Below are positions 10,595 to 17,844 of a stretch of 64,000 nt of DNA, one piece after another; the stretch's first letter is position 1, and the number at the start of each line of letters is the position of its first letter. The stretch is from CADEER01 sp965216585 (GTDB taxonomy: Bacteria; Desulfobacterota; Binatia; HRBIN30; CADEER01), in the NCBI GenBank assembly GCA_965216585.1, contig CBDCGC010000003.1:1426001-1490000 (forward strand), given 5' to 3'. A program made the translations under genes and the position numbers. Under the pieces are notes generated by a model. That model was not told where the DNA came from and made no database searches. It was given only the letters and a program-made list of their open reading frames with translations.

Positions 10595-10771
10595 CCGACC
10601 CGACCGCCGGCCGCGACGTCATCGCAGCCGAAAAACCAAGAGCTGCCAGGCGAGGCGCATACCTTCTGGCAAGGCACTTTTTTGTCGATTCGCGGCACTT
10701 TCTTGGACGATCCGAGCAAACCGTCATTTTTGGCCACTCGTTCCACGCTGGCTCTGGCACCGACTCAGAAG

Positions 10772-10787
10772 TGGCATTGCTCTTGCT
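10772..10787 (+). promoter_or_regulatory. Sigma-54 promoter
   Basis: TGGCATTGCTCTTGCT fits the -24/-12 consensus TGGCAC-N5-TTGCW with exact GG-N10-GC spacing. Only the sixth base of the -24 box differs. A start about 12 bases after the -12 GC falls near 10799. That leaves a short leader holding the gagggaggt ribosome-binding site (10804-10813) of the gene at 10818. Confidence 0.75.
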
Positions 10788-10817
10788 TTACCAATGAAGC
10801 GAACGAGGGAGGTCATC

Positions 10818-11102
10818 ATGGTTCGAGGTAGAGTACTGACACCGCAAGTCGACTCGCGCACTCTGATGTCGGAGGAAACACTGATGCTGGCAGTGCTGCA
10901 CCAGGCACTCGCCGATCTCGCCAGCTCCTGTCCGGCTGTGCGGGCCGACGCCGAAGCGTATTTTCTCGCCTACGATGCCGATTCGAGTGCTTTCAGCCTC
11001 GATGCCGTGTGCGCACAGTTCTCCCTGTCGCCGGCCGCCATCCGCGATCAGGTTCGCCGCCGCCTGCGGGCACCGAAGCAAAAGCTCGCCAACGCCGCGT
11101 AG
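10818..11102 (+). CDS. Small conserved HTH-like protein, sigma-54 driven
   Basis: This is a 94-residue protein of unknown function. The ATG at 10818 is preferred over longer frames because gagggaggt lies 4-14 bases upstream and a sigma-54 promoter ends 30 bases upstream. The N-terminal half is helical (ETLMLAVLHQALADL). The C-terminal half (FSLDAVCAQFSLSPAAIRDQVRRRLR) looks like a helix-turn-helix. It shares a pattern with the product of 11800-12150: LMLAVL-x2-AL, then an aromatic-S-x3-C segment, then an R-D-x3-R-x-L-like end. The two genes flank coaE on opposite strands. Sigma-54 control suggests a role in regulated surface or stress functions, but nothing more can be said. Confidence 0.7.
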   Translation: MVRGRVLTPQVDSRTLMSEETLMLAVLHQALADLASSCPAVRADAEAYFLAYDADSSAFSLDAVCAQFSLSPAAIRDQVRRRLRAPKQKLANAA

Positions 11103-11116
11103 AGCTACTCGCGCGT

Positions 11117-11776
11117 TCATCCCCGCGCGCGCCAGACCTCTGCGACCGCCGCGCGCAGCGCCTCCAGCGTGCCGTTGTTTTCGATGACGACGTCGGCCAC
11201 CGCGCAGCGCTCCTGATTGCTCAGTTGAGCGTCGATTCGCGCCTGCACGTCGTCGGCCGCCAGCCCGCGACTCTCGGTCACGCGAGCGATCACGACCTCC
11301 GGGTCGGCGGTGACGACCCACACCTCGTCGACCAGCTCGTACCATTTCGCCTCGATCAGCACCGCTGCCTCGATGACGATGGGCCGGCGGGGGTCGCCGG
11401 CCAACGCCGCGGCGGCTCGTTCGGCAACGGTCTGGCGGATCAGCGGGTGAACGATCGCGTTGAGCTGAGCCAAGGCATCCGCATCGGCGAAGACGATCGC
11501 CGCCAGGGCCTTGCGATCGATGGCGCCATCCGGTGCCACGACCCGATTGCCGAACGCTTCGACGACGCGGCGCCAGCCGTCCGTTTTCGGCTCGTAGACT
11601 TCGTGGCCAACGCGATCCGCGTCGACGACATAGGCGCCGAGCTCGGCCAACATGGCTGCGACCGTGCTCTTGCCACTGCCGATTCCCCCAGTCAGGCCGA
11701 TGACCCCCGGGGCACTTTCGATTTTCTCTTCCGGTTGGCGATCCGATTGGCGGCGACCCATGCCGTCACTCGCCAT
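11117..11776 (-). CDS. coaE: Dephospho-CoA kinase
   Basis: CoaE catalyses the last step of coenzyme A synthesis, ATP-dependent 3'-phosphorylation of dephospho-CoA. The protein has 219 residues. The Walker A sequence GLTGGIGSGKST is at 27-38. VVDADRVGHEVYEP contains the conserved DAD that binds the substrate, and later come RPIVIEAAVLIEA and VTADPEVVIARV. An N-terminal extension of about 25 polar residues precedes the usual start of the fold, so a later start is possible. It lies 23 bases downstream of, and in the same direction as, the small conserved gene at 11800. Confidence 0.93.
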   Translation of the reverse strand: MASDGMGRRQSDRQPEEKIESAPGVIGLTGGIGSGKSTVAAMLAELGAYVVDADRVGHEVYEPKTDGWRRVVEAFGNRVVAPDGAIDRKALAAIVFADADALAQLNAIVHPLIRQTVAERAAAALAGDPRRPIVIEAAVLIEAKWYELVDEVWVVTADPEVVIARVTESRGLAADDVQARIDAQLSNQERCAVADVVIENNGTLEALRAAVAEVWRARG

Positions 11777-11799
11777 CGGTCACCACCGGATGCAGCAAC

Positions 11800-12150
11800 T
11801 CACCCAGCAGCAGCTTGTACGGCAGCGGCGCGCTCCGGCAGGCGACGCAACCGCATGAGACCATCGCGCAAGTAGTCGGCATCGATCTCGAGCGTATCGC
11901 AGATGTTCTCATAGGAGTAGTACCAGCGGCGGTCGCGCGACGTGATCCAGATATCGACATCGCGAAACAATTGGCGCCCCGGGGCATCGACCGCATCCGC
12001 GTACTTCCGATAGCAATCCAGAGCGTCTTCCAACACCGCCAGCATCAACCGCTTTTCTCCGGCGATCGCCGAACCCGTCCGAAACGCGGCGTAGAACTGA
12101 GCCGGCAAGAGTGCGTCTGGCTCAAACAGGCCGTTCGTGCGTTCCTTCAT
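11800..12150 (-). CDS. Conserved small protein of unknown function
   Basis: This 116-residue soluble protein has a helical core (GEKRLMLAVLEDALDCYRKY), a middle FRDVDIWITSRDRRWYYSYENIC and a C-terminal LEIDADYLRDGLMRLRR. I recall similar proteins from deltaproteobacterial genomes, with no known role. It is a probable distant paralogue of the sigma-54-driven protein at 10818-11102: same LMLAVL start of the core, a Cys after the aromatic-Ser segment, and the same R-D-x3-R ending. It sits just upstream of coaE on the same strand. Confidence 0.7.
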   Translation of the reverse strand: MKERTNGLFEPDALLPAQFYAAFRTGSAIAGEKRLMLAVLEDALDCYRKYADAVDAPGRQLFRDVDIWITSRDRRWYYSYENICDTLEIDADYLRDGLMRLRRLPERAAAVQAAAG

Positions 12151-12328
12151 TCCGCCTCACCTCCACCAAAACCACAAACCCCACAGCGGCAGAGCCGCCC
12201 GCCCCTTCACCAACTCGCCGCTGCGGCGCAACGCGCAACCGCGCACACGCACTCCTCACCGAGTTGGCAGGGGGCGGGTTCTGTCGCCCCAGCAGTGCTC
12301 CGACCTTCGCCGGGCACCCGCCTGGTGC

Positions 12329-12613
12329 TCAGCGACGGGCGCCGAGTACCGTTTCCTTGAAGCTCTTCGCGACGGTAAAGCGCACCTTCTTGCGAGCTGG
12401 AATCTTGACCGGTTCGCCGGTTTGGGGATTGCGCCCCATGCGCGCCTTCGAGTGAACCTTGCGAAAGGTCCCGAGGTCCGGAATCTTCACAGGGTCGCCC
12501 TTTTTGACCGACTTGACGATCGTGGTGACCAGACCCTCGAGGATCGCGGTCGCCTCCTTCTTCGTCACTCCGCCGATGTCGGCCAGCTTCTCTACGAGTT
12601 GTGCTTTCGTCAT
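12329..12613 (-). CDS. HU/IHF-family DNA-binding protein
   Basis: This 94-residue nucleoid protein binds and bends DNA as a dimer. It begins MTKAQLVEKLADIGGVTKKEA and has the family beta-arm with GTFRKVHSKARMGRNPQTGEPVKIPARKKVRF, where the RNPQTG arm tip and the PARK segment are diagnostic. Its length is normal. The sequence aaaggtggtggttgt upstream of the ATG contains a plausible ribosome-binding site. It is more HU-like than IHF-like, but such proteins are hard to divide by sequence alone. It is a stand-alone gene. Confidence 0.95.
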   Translation of the reverse strand: MTKAQLVEKLADIGGVTKKEATAILEGLVTTIVKSVKKGDPVKIPDLGTFRKVHSKARMGRNPQTGEPVKIPARKKVRFTVAKSFKETVLGARR

Positions 12614-12674
12614 ACAACCACCACCTTTCCCTTTCCCGTCTACTCGACGAAAGATTTCATACTATGTGCAACGA

Positions 12675-14288
12675 TCAGCGCCCCGCTGTCAAGACGTTTC
12701 TCTCGATCGGATCTTCCGCGGAGCCTTCTGCGACAGGGCTTGGCCGGTCCTGCTCGGATCGAGGCGGGCGCGCCTCGATGATGACGTGGCGCGCCGGCTC
12801 ACGTTCGACGCTCTCCGAGACGAGCCCGTAGGCACCCGCCAGCTCGTGCTGGAGCCGGCGAATCGCCGAGCGCTGCGGCGCCAGAGCGACGCTCTCGCCG
12901 CTCGACAAGACATCGATGATGGCTGCCTCGGCTTCACGTAGCGCATCGCCGCTCTCGCGATCGAGACGGCGCCGGCCAAAGAGCTTGCGCAGGCTCTGCT
13001 CGATCTTGGCGAGGCTGTTCGACGCCGCGGTATGGATGCGCGAATCCTTGTCGGACAAGGCTTGGATGCGGTTGCCGTGTTTTCTCGCCACGGCCCGCGA
13101 GGTCAGCACGACATCCGCTTGGGAGATCTCGTCGGCGACGCGCGCCGGCACCGCGAGGTTGCGAATCGCTCGTTCGACGCGGTCGCGCGGCAGCCCATAG
13201 GGATAGATGCGAAGCATGCCGCGCGCTTCACGCCGGCGCTCTTCGCCACTCGGTTGGCTGGCCTCCCGCTCGATGCTGACGCCGCCATCGGCCTGGCGGA
13301 CCCGCAGCTCGGCCACCGGCTTGCGGCCGCGCAGAATCTCGTCGACGACGCGGGCGACGTCGCGGTGAACGGCGAAACGGTCGCGGTCGTGAATTTCCAC
13401 GACGACCTCGAAAGTCGGTGGCGCACCGCGCTCGAGCACGGTTTTCTGGGTTCCACGCCGCCGCGCCTCGTCGTCGCCGAGGGTGACCGTCTGCACGCCG
13501 CCGACCAGATCGGCGAGCGTCGGGTTGGCGATCAGATTGGCCAGCGTGACACCGTGCGCCGTGGCGATGAGCTGGACACCGCGCTCGGCGATGGTACGCG
13601 ACGCCAACGCCTCCGCCTCGGTGCCGATTTCGTCGATGACGACGACCTCGGGCATGTGATTCTCGACCGCCTCGATCATGACCGCGTGCTGTCGATCCGG
13701 CGACGGCACCTGGATGCGCCGCGCGGCGCCGATGCCGGGATGGGCGACGTCGCCGTCGCCGCCGATTTCGTTGGATGTGTCGACGATCATCACGCGCTTG
13801 TCGAGTTGATCGGCGAGCAGCCGCGCAGCGTCGCGCAAGAGCGTCGTCTTGCCGACCCCCGGCCGGCCGACCAGCAGGACGCTCTGGCCCGACTCGACGA
13901 AGTCGCGCACCGCCTCGATCGTGCCGTAGACGGCGCGACCGACGCGGCAGGTGAGGCCGACGATGTCGCCGCGGCGATTGCGCAACGCCGAGATGCGGTG
14001 CAGCGTACGCTCGATCCCCGCCCGATTGTCGGAGGAGAAGTGGCCGACACCGGCACATACGGCCTCGATGTCGGCACGCGTCACGACGTCGGCGGCCAGT
14101 GTCCGGACGGCGGCGGGAAAGCGGGCTTCCGGCAGGCGGCCGGCGTCGCAGACCACTTCGATGAGGTCGCCGAGGTCCTCCATCTGAGCCAGCGCCTGGC
14201 GCCAGGCGTCGGGCAGAATGGCGATCAGCTCATCGAGGTCGTCGATGACCTCGGGGGCGTCTTTTGACTCAGCGAGCGTCGTCAGCAC
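12675..14288 (-). CDS. AAA-type ATPase with C-terminal R3H domain (SpoIIIAA/Ycf45-like)
   Basis: About 537 residues if translation starts at GTG 14288, a choice made because upstream in-frame sequence is shadow coding from the SprT-like gene. Homology to the family begins at about this point (TLAESKDAPEVIDDLDELIAILP). The Walker A sequence GRPGVGKTT is at about 141-149 and a Walker B-like VVVIDEIGTEAEA follows at about 200. The far C-terminus (AGAYGLVSESVEREPARHVII) fits an R3H single-strand nucleic-acid-binding domain. Related proteins occur in cyanobacteria, plastids and deltaproteobacteria; their role is not settled. It overlaps the SprT-like gene by 20 bases, so the pair is coupled. Confidence 0.8.
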   Translation of the reverse strand: MLTTLAESKDAPEVIDDLDELIAILPDAWRQALAQMEDLGDLIEVVCDAGRLPEARFPAAVRTLAADVVTRADIEAVCAGVGHFSSDNRAGIERTLHRISALRNRRGDIVGLTCRVGRAVYGTIEAVRDFVESGQSVLLVGRPGVGKTTLLRDAARLLADQLDKRVMIVDTSNEIGGDGDVAHPGIGAARRIQVPSPDRQHAVMIEAVENHMPEVVVIDEIGTEAEALASRTIAERGVQLIATAHGVTLANLIANPTLADLVGGVQTVTLGDDEARRRGTQKTVLERGAPPTFEVVVEIHDRDRFAVHRDVARVVDEILRGRKPVAELRVRQADGGVSIEREASQPSGEERRREARGMLRIYPYGLPRDRVERAIRNLAVPARVADEISQADVVLTSRAVARKHGNRIQALSDKDSRIHTAASNSLAKIEQSLRKLFGRRRLDRESGDALREAEAAIIDVLSSGESVALAPQRSAIRRLQHELAGAYGLVSESVEREPARHVIIEARPPRSEQDRPSPVAEGSAEDPIERNVLTAGR

Positions 14289-14859
14289 GGCGTGATAGTA
14301 GCGCAAGCTGCGCCGGTTCGGAACCCACAACGGCGCCTTTGCGGCGGGCCACCTTGGCGGCGGCGCGCTCCAACTGGCGCACCAGGCTCGACTCGCGCCG
14401 GAAGAACCCATCGGTGTGAAAGGACTCTTCGAGCTTGAGAGCAGTGTAGTCCAGGTGATGCACGACTTCGTGCAGAAGAGTGCGCAGCAGCGTGCGCGGC
14501 GCCACCACCTGTTTGCGCTTGGCGGTATACATCCAGATGGTGATCTCGTGCGAGTGCCCCTCGGAAACATAGAGACCGTGGTACTCGTCCTCGTCGCGAA
14601 TCGGCCGCGCGCCCTTGACGACCACCTTCAACCGGCTGACCGCGAGAGCGCTGCAGACTTCGTCGCAGATGACCTGAGCGACCTTGGTGACCTTGGCCCG
14701 GCGATCCTTTTCCGTGTACTCGCTCGACAGCGCCACCGGCAGCAGGGAGACCGCGCGGGCCAGACGGGCCGACACGCGAACGGGAATGTTCGAAACTGCG
14801 TTGCTGCGGTCGTACACGCGGCGTTGCGAGCGCGGCAGTCGATGGCGAAAGTTCGGCAT
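14269..14859 (-). CDS. SprT-like zinc metalloprotein
   Basis: This 196-residue protein has a zinc-protease motif, H130-E131-V-V-H134 (LLHEVVHHLDY), preceded by a SprT-like segment (LRTLLHEVVHH) and a basic region. SprT/Spartan relatives act on DNA-protein crosslinks or are of unknown function. A third metal ligand is probably H146 or E143 in LEESFHTDG, which I infer only from position. There is no signal peptide or membrane helix. It overlaps the downstream R3H ATPase gene by 20 bases, suggesting joint action on nucleic acid. A start at ATG 14859 is reasonable. Confidence 0.7.
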   Translation of the reverse strand: MPNFRHRLPRSQRRVYDRSNAVSNIPVRVSARLARAVSLLPVALSSEYTEKDRRAKVTKVAQVICDEVCSALAVSRLKVVVKGARPIRDEDEYHGLYVSEGHSHEITIWMYTAKRKQVVAPRTLLRTLLHEVVHHLDYTALKLEESFHTDGFFRRESSLVRQLERAAAKVARRKGAVVGSEPAQLALLSRRADDAR

Positions 14860-14886
14860 GAGCTCGCCGGCGGCGCGCTGCCTCGC

Positions 14887-15060
14887 TCAACCCTCGAGCT
14901 CCGAGGCCGAGCGCTTGCCGATGTCGCGAAAGGCCGAAGTGGATTCGCCGAGCTCAAAGCGCAGCGGCTCGTCGGACTCACCGCGTTGCTCCGACCGGCA
15001 GCCGGACACCGCCACCTGGAATAGAAGAACGACAACGAGAAGACCGAGAAACCGCCCCAT
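14887..15060 (-). CDS. Small lipoprotein
   Basis: This 57-residue product reads MGRFLGLLVVVLLFQVAVSG, then Cys. It has a short hydrophobic signal and lipobox V-S-G-C at residue 21, followed by an acidic tail ending GKRSASELEG. The ATG at 15060 is preceded by ggaggt at a good distance, which supports it as a real gene despite its size. It lies just upstream of the SprT-like gene in the same direction. Function unknown; membrane-anchored after lipidation. Confidence 0.65.
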   Translation of the reverse strand: MGRFLGLLVVVLLFQVAVSGCRSEQRGESDEPLRFELGESTSAFRDIGKRSASELEG

Positions 15061-15084
15061 CACTACCTCCGCACGAAATCGAAC

Positions 15085-15387
15085 CTATGTTAGCCGAGCA
15101 ACCGCCGCCGCCGGCGACAGCGACGAGTCGTAGATGCCCGGGAAATACCCCGACAGAGTCCGCTCGTTGACGTCGTCCTCGCCGACCTCGACCATCACCC
15201 GTCGCAGAGCGTCGGGTTGCTCGGCTGGCAGCTCCGGCGCCGGCAGCGGCGCTTCGCCGTCGAGGCGACGGTGAGTGCCGAGATCCAAAGGGAAGAGAAT
15301 CTTGGCCAGTGGCAACTCGAAAGCCGGCGCACCGCCGGGGGCGACCCACTGCTCGCCGCGCCGGCGCACCAGCCAGACCTTGGCCAT
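15085..15387 (-). CDS. Conserved hypothetical protein
   Basis: This 100-residue protein begins MAKVWLVRRRGEQWVAPGGA and continues FELPLAKILFPLDLGTHRRL. The C-terminal half reads ALRRVMVEVGEDDVNERTLSGYFPGIY. There are no membrane segments or catalytic motifs that I recognise. Proteins with the same opening occur, to my recollection, in deltaproteobacterial genomes as unnamed families. It is part of a minus-strand run of small genes (15400, 15085, 14887) ahead of the SprT-like/R3H ATPase pair. Confidence 0.65.
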   Translation of the reverse strand: MAKVWLVRRRGEQWVAPGGAPAFELPLAKILFPLDLGTHRRLDGEAPLPAPELPAEQPDALRRVMVEVGEDDVNERTLSGYFPGIYDSSLSPAAAVARLT

Positions 15388-15399
15388 CGACGCGGTACC

Positions 15400-15660
15400 T
15401 CAGTGCGTCGTCGGCGTCGCACCGTCCGGCGCGAAGCCGAGGATCTGTCCGACCGCATCGACCGCCGGTGTCAGGACGTGATCGAGCGTTTCGCTCAGCA
15501 TGTGCTCGAGGTCGGCCAGATCGTCGATGGTGAGGGAAGCGACGTCCTGGTGCATTCCGTGCAACGCCCAGATGGTCGTCCGCAGCCGCGAACGCACGTC
15601 CTCCAGAGTCCGAACGACCTCTTCGGGATCGATCGCAACATCCTCTTGATACTCCGACAT
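15400..15660 (-). CDS. Conserved hypothetical protein
   Basis: This is an 86-residue acidic, helical protein (MSEYQEDVAIDPEEVVRTLE...LADLEHMLSETLDHVLTPAVDA). The ATG at 15660 is chosen over a longer frame because aggagg precedes it by six bases. No known domain is visible. It is the first gene of the small minus-strand run that ends with the R3H ATPase. Between it and the repeat at 15835 there are about 170 bases with no visible feature. Confidence 0.6.
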   Translation of the reverse strand: MSEYQEDVAIDPEEVVRTLEDVRSRLRTTIWALHGMHQDVASLTIDDLADLEHMLSETLDHVLTPAVDAVGQILGFAPDGATPTTH

Positions 15661-15834
15661 CGAAGGCCTCCTAGCCCAGTCTAATCTCCGACCCTGCGGC
15701 GGTTGGGTACGTGCGCTGCGTCGCAAAGTGTCGAGTTGGCCGGCATTGTTCCATTCGGCATGGTCCACCACCTACTCGCCGATGACGTTGTCACGGCGAC
15801 CGTGCCAGCGCAAGTAGCGCGCCCTCGCCAGCCC

Positions 15835-16205
15835 TTGCCAGCAGCGGCAGGGGTTGGAGGCGGGGAGCCCCGTTAAGGGGGCTCGGACGATTTCAGCCGG
15901 GCGCTTCAGCGCTCGGCGGTCGCGGCGCATCGCGCGAAGGTGAGATTGCAACTTCGAACAACTGTCGGGGGGCTGCACCGCCGAGGGCTGAAGCCCACGG
16001 CTGAGCTGAAGGGAAGAAGCCCGGTGAACCGGGCTGAGATGGGCGCGCCATCGCCGGCCCGGCGGCGTTTCAGCTCAGCCGGGCCCCCGGCGCGGCGCCG
16101 GATCATTCACATAGAGAAACTCTCGATTTGCCTCGCGCAGCGACACCAACCTTTGCCTTTGCCTAAGCCTGCGCCTGAGCCTACGAGCGCAGCGAGTTTC
16201 AGCTC
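15835..16205 (-). repeat. Palindrome-rich dispersed repeat, copy 2
   Basis: This is the inverted counterpart of 8731-9055. It contains ccgagggctgaagcccacgg (about 15983), agcccggtgaaccgggctga (about 16019) and ctacgagcgcagcgagtttc (about 16181). The last is the reverse complement of the start of copy 1. A gagccccgttaagggggctc hairpin is near 15869. The element abuts the stop codon of the gene at 16204. The bases between the shared blocks differ from copy 1, so the copies are related but not identical. Confidence 0.75.
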
Positions 16206-16581
16206 AGCGGGTCTCGACGCCGCGCTCGGCGAGCGTCGAAGCGCTCTGCTTGGCCTGATCGAGGAGGGCCTCTCGCACCCGCTTGACGAGGCGTGACTCC
16301 AACTGAACCCGCCGCTCGATGGAGCGAAACTCGGCCAGGGTGACACCGCGCTGCTCGAGGACGTCGGCGATCTTGCGCGATCGATCGGCCTGCATTTCGA
16401 CGTAGACACCGATATAGAACTCGAGCTCTTCCTCACTGACTCGCTCCGGATCTTCGGCGCCGCGCTCCTGCGCCTGCATGACGGCGTCGGACCCACTCGA
16501 GCCGGAGACGAGCGACATCGCTACGGCGATGGCGCAGCCGAGGGCGGCGCCGATGATCACGCGAATCGTCCACTCCCACAT
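16204..16581 (-). CDS. Hypothetical single-pass membrane protein
   Basis: This 125-residue protein has one N-terminal membrane segment (MWEWTIRVIIGAALGCAIAVAM) and a long, charged, probably coiled helical domain outside (EELEFYIGVYVEMQADRSRK, then RGVTLAEFRSIERRVQLES). The ATG at 16581 is chosen because the membrane segment starts there; upstream in-frame sequence belongs to the divergent purM region. Its stop falls at the edge of the palindromic repeat. No family is recognised. Confidence 0.6.
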   Translation of the reverse strand: MWEWTIRVIIGAALGCAIAVAMSLVSGSSGSDAVMQAQERGAEDPERVSEEELEFYIGVYVEMQADRSRKIADVLEQRGVTLAEFRSIERRVQLESRLVKRVREALLDQAKQSASTLAERGVETR

Positions 16582-16692
16582 CAGAAGACCATCCTGAAGG
16601 CCATCCGGCGGGGGTGTCAAGCGGTGATCGAAGGGCGATGGCGACAGGCCGGCGAATGGACTCGACGCAACGGACACTGTATGTTGCCCGCC

Positions 16693-17796
16693 ATGCCAGC
16701 TCGCTACGACGCTCTCGGTGTGGACACGCTGGGCGTCGACGACAGCCTGGCCAAGCTCGGCGCCATCATTTCCTCGACCTTCGATTTCAACGAAGCGCGC
16801 CCGCTGCTGCCGCTGGGCTACTTTGCCAACGTCGTCCCTCTCAACGACGACCTCGGTATCGCCATCGCCACCGACGGCGTCGGCACCAAGATTCTCATCG
16901 CCCAGCAGATGGATCGCTACGACAGCGTCGGCATCGATTGCGTGGCGATGAACGCCAACGACATCATCTGCGTCGGCGCGCGGCCGCTTTCCATGGTCGA
17001 CTACATCGCCGTCCAGCAACTCGACGACCGGCAATTGAACGAGCTCGCCAGCGGCTTGCGCGAGGGTGCTCGCCTGGCCGGGTTGAACATTCCGGGCGGC
17101 GAAATCGCTCAGGTTCGCGAGATGATCCACGGCACCCGCGACGGCCGCGGCTTCGACCTGGTCGGCACCTGCATCGGCACCGTGCAGCCGGACCGCATGA
17201 TCGTCGGCGCCGGCATCGGCAGCGGTGACGTCGTCGTCGGCCTGGCCAGCAGCGGCATCCACAGCAACGGCTTCACCCTGGCCCGCCACGCTCTGTTCGG
17301 CCGCGGCGGGCTCGCCATCGACGACGATCTGGCCGAAGTCGGACGCTGCGTCGGCGACGAGCTGCTCGAACCAACGGCGATGTACGTCAGCGCCGCCATG
17401 GCGATGCTCGAGAGCGACGCCTCGATTCTCTCACTCGCCCACATCACCGGCGACGGTCTGCTCAATCTGTCGCGCGTCCAGGCCGAGGTCGGTTTCGTCA
17501 TCGAAGCACCGCTGCCGCCACCGCCGATTTTCTCCGCCATCGAGGAACGCGGCGACGTCGCCGTCGAAGAAATGTACACCGTCTTCAACATGGGGGTAGG
17601 GTTCTGCGTCGTCACCAACGCCGGCGACGCCGACCGCGTCGTCGAAATCGCCAACCAACACGGACATCGCGCCGCCGCCATTGGCTACACGGTGAACGAC
17701 CCGGCGCGCCGCGTCTGGCTGCCGGCGCTCGGGCTGCTCGGCGAGGGAAAGTCGTTTCGACCGAGCAGCGAGCCGCCGCCGGCGGTCGCAGTGTAG
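16693..17796 (+). CDS. purM: Phosphoribosylformylglycinamidine cyclo-ligase (AIR synthase family)
   Basis: PurM closes the imidazole ring to make aminoimidazole ribotide in purine synthesis. This protein has 367 residues, near the usual size. Conserved elements are ATDGVGTKILIA, GIDCVAMNANDIICVGARPL and GLASSGIHSNGFTLAR. The canonical GGETAEMPGMY-like region reads PGGEIAQVREMIH, so this is a divergent branch of the family, and an AIR-synthase-related function cannot be fully excluded. Start ATG at 16693 (MPARYDALGVD); an ATG at 16681 would add four residues. It is transcribed divergently from the membrane protein at 16204. Confidence 0.82.
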   Translation: MPARYDALGVDTLGVDDSLAKLGAIISSTFDFNEARPLLPLGYFANVVPLNDDLGIAIATDGVGTKILIAQQMDRYDSVGIDCVAMNANDIICVGARPLSMVDYIAVQQLDDRQLNELASGLREGARLAGLNIPGGEIAQVREMIHGTRDGRGFDLVGTCIGTVQPDRMIVGAGIGSGDVVVGLASSGIHSNGFTLARHALFGRGGLAIDDDLAEVGRCVGDELLEPTAMYVSAAMAMLESDASILSLAHITGDGLLNLSRVQAEVGFVIEAPLPPPPIFSAIEERGDVAVEEMYTVFNMGVGFCVVTNAGDADRVVEIANQHGHRAAAIGYTVNDPARRVWLPALGLLGEGKSFRPSSEPPPAVAV

Positions 17797-17844
17797 CAAA
17801 TTTCGCGCGTGCTCAACTCTTGCTGCCGCGCTACATTGACCGGG

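Noticed and set aside
17809..17824. Sigma-54-like GTGCTCAACTCTTGCT upstream of the secreted beta-helix-like gene
   Set aside because: The invariant GG of the -24 box is TG, and the start would leave only about nine bases of leader.
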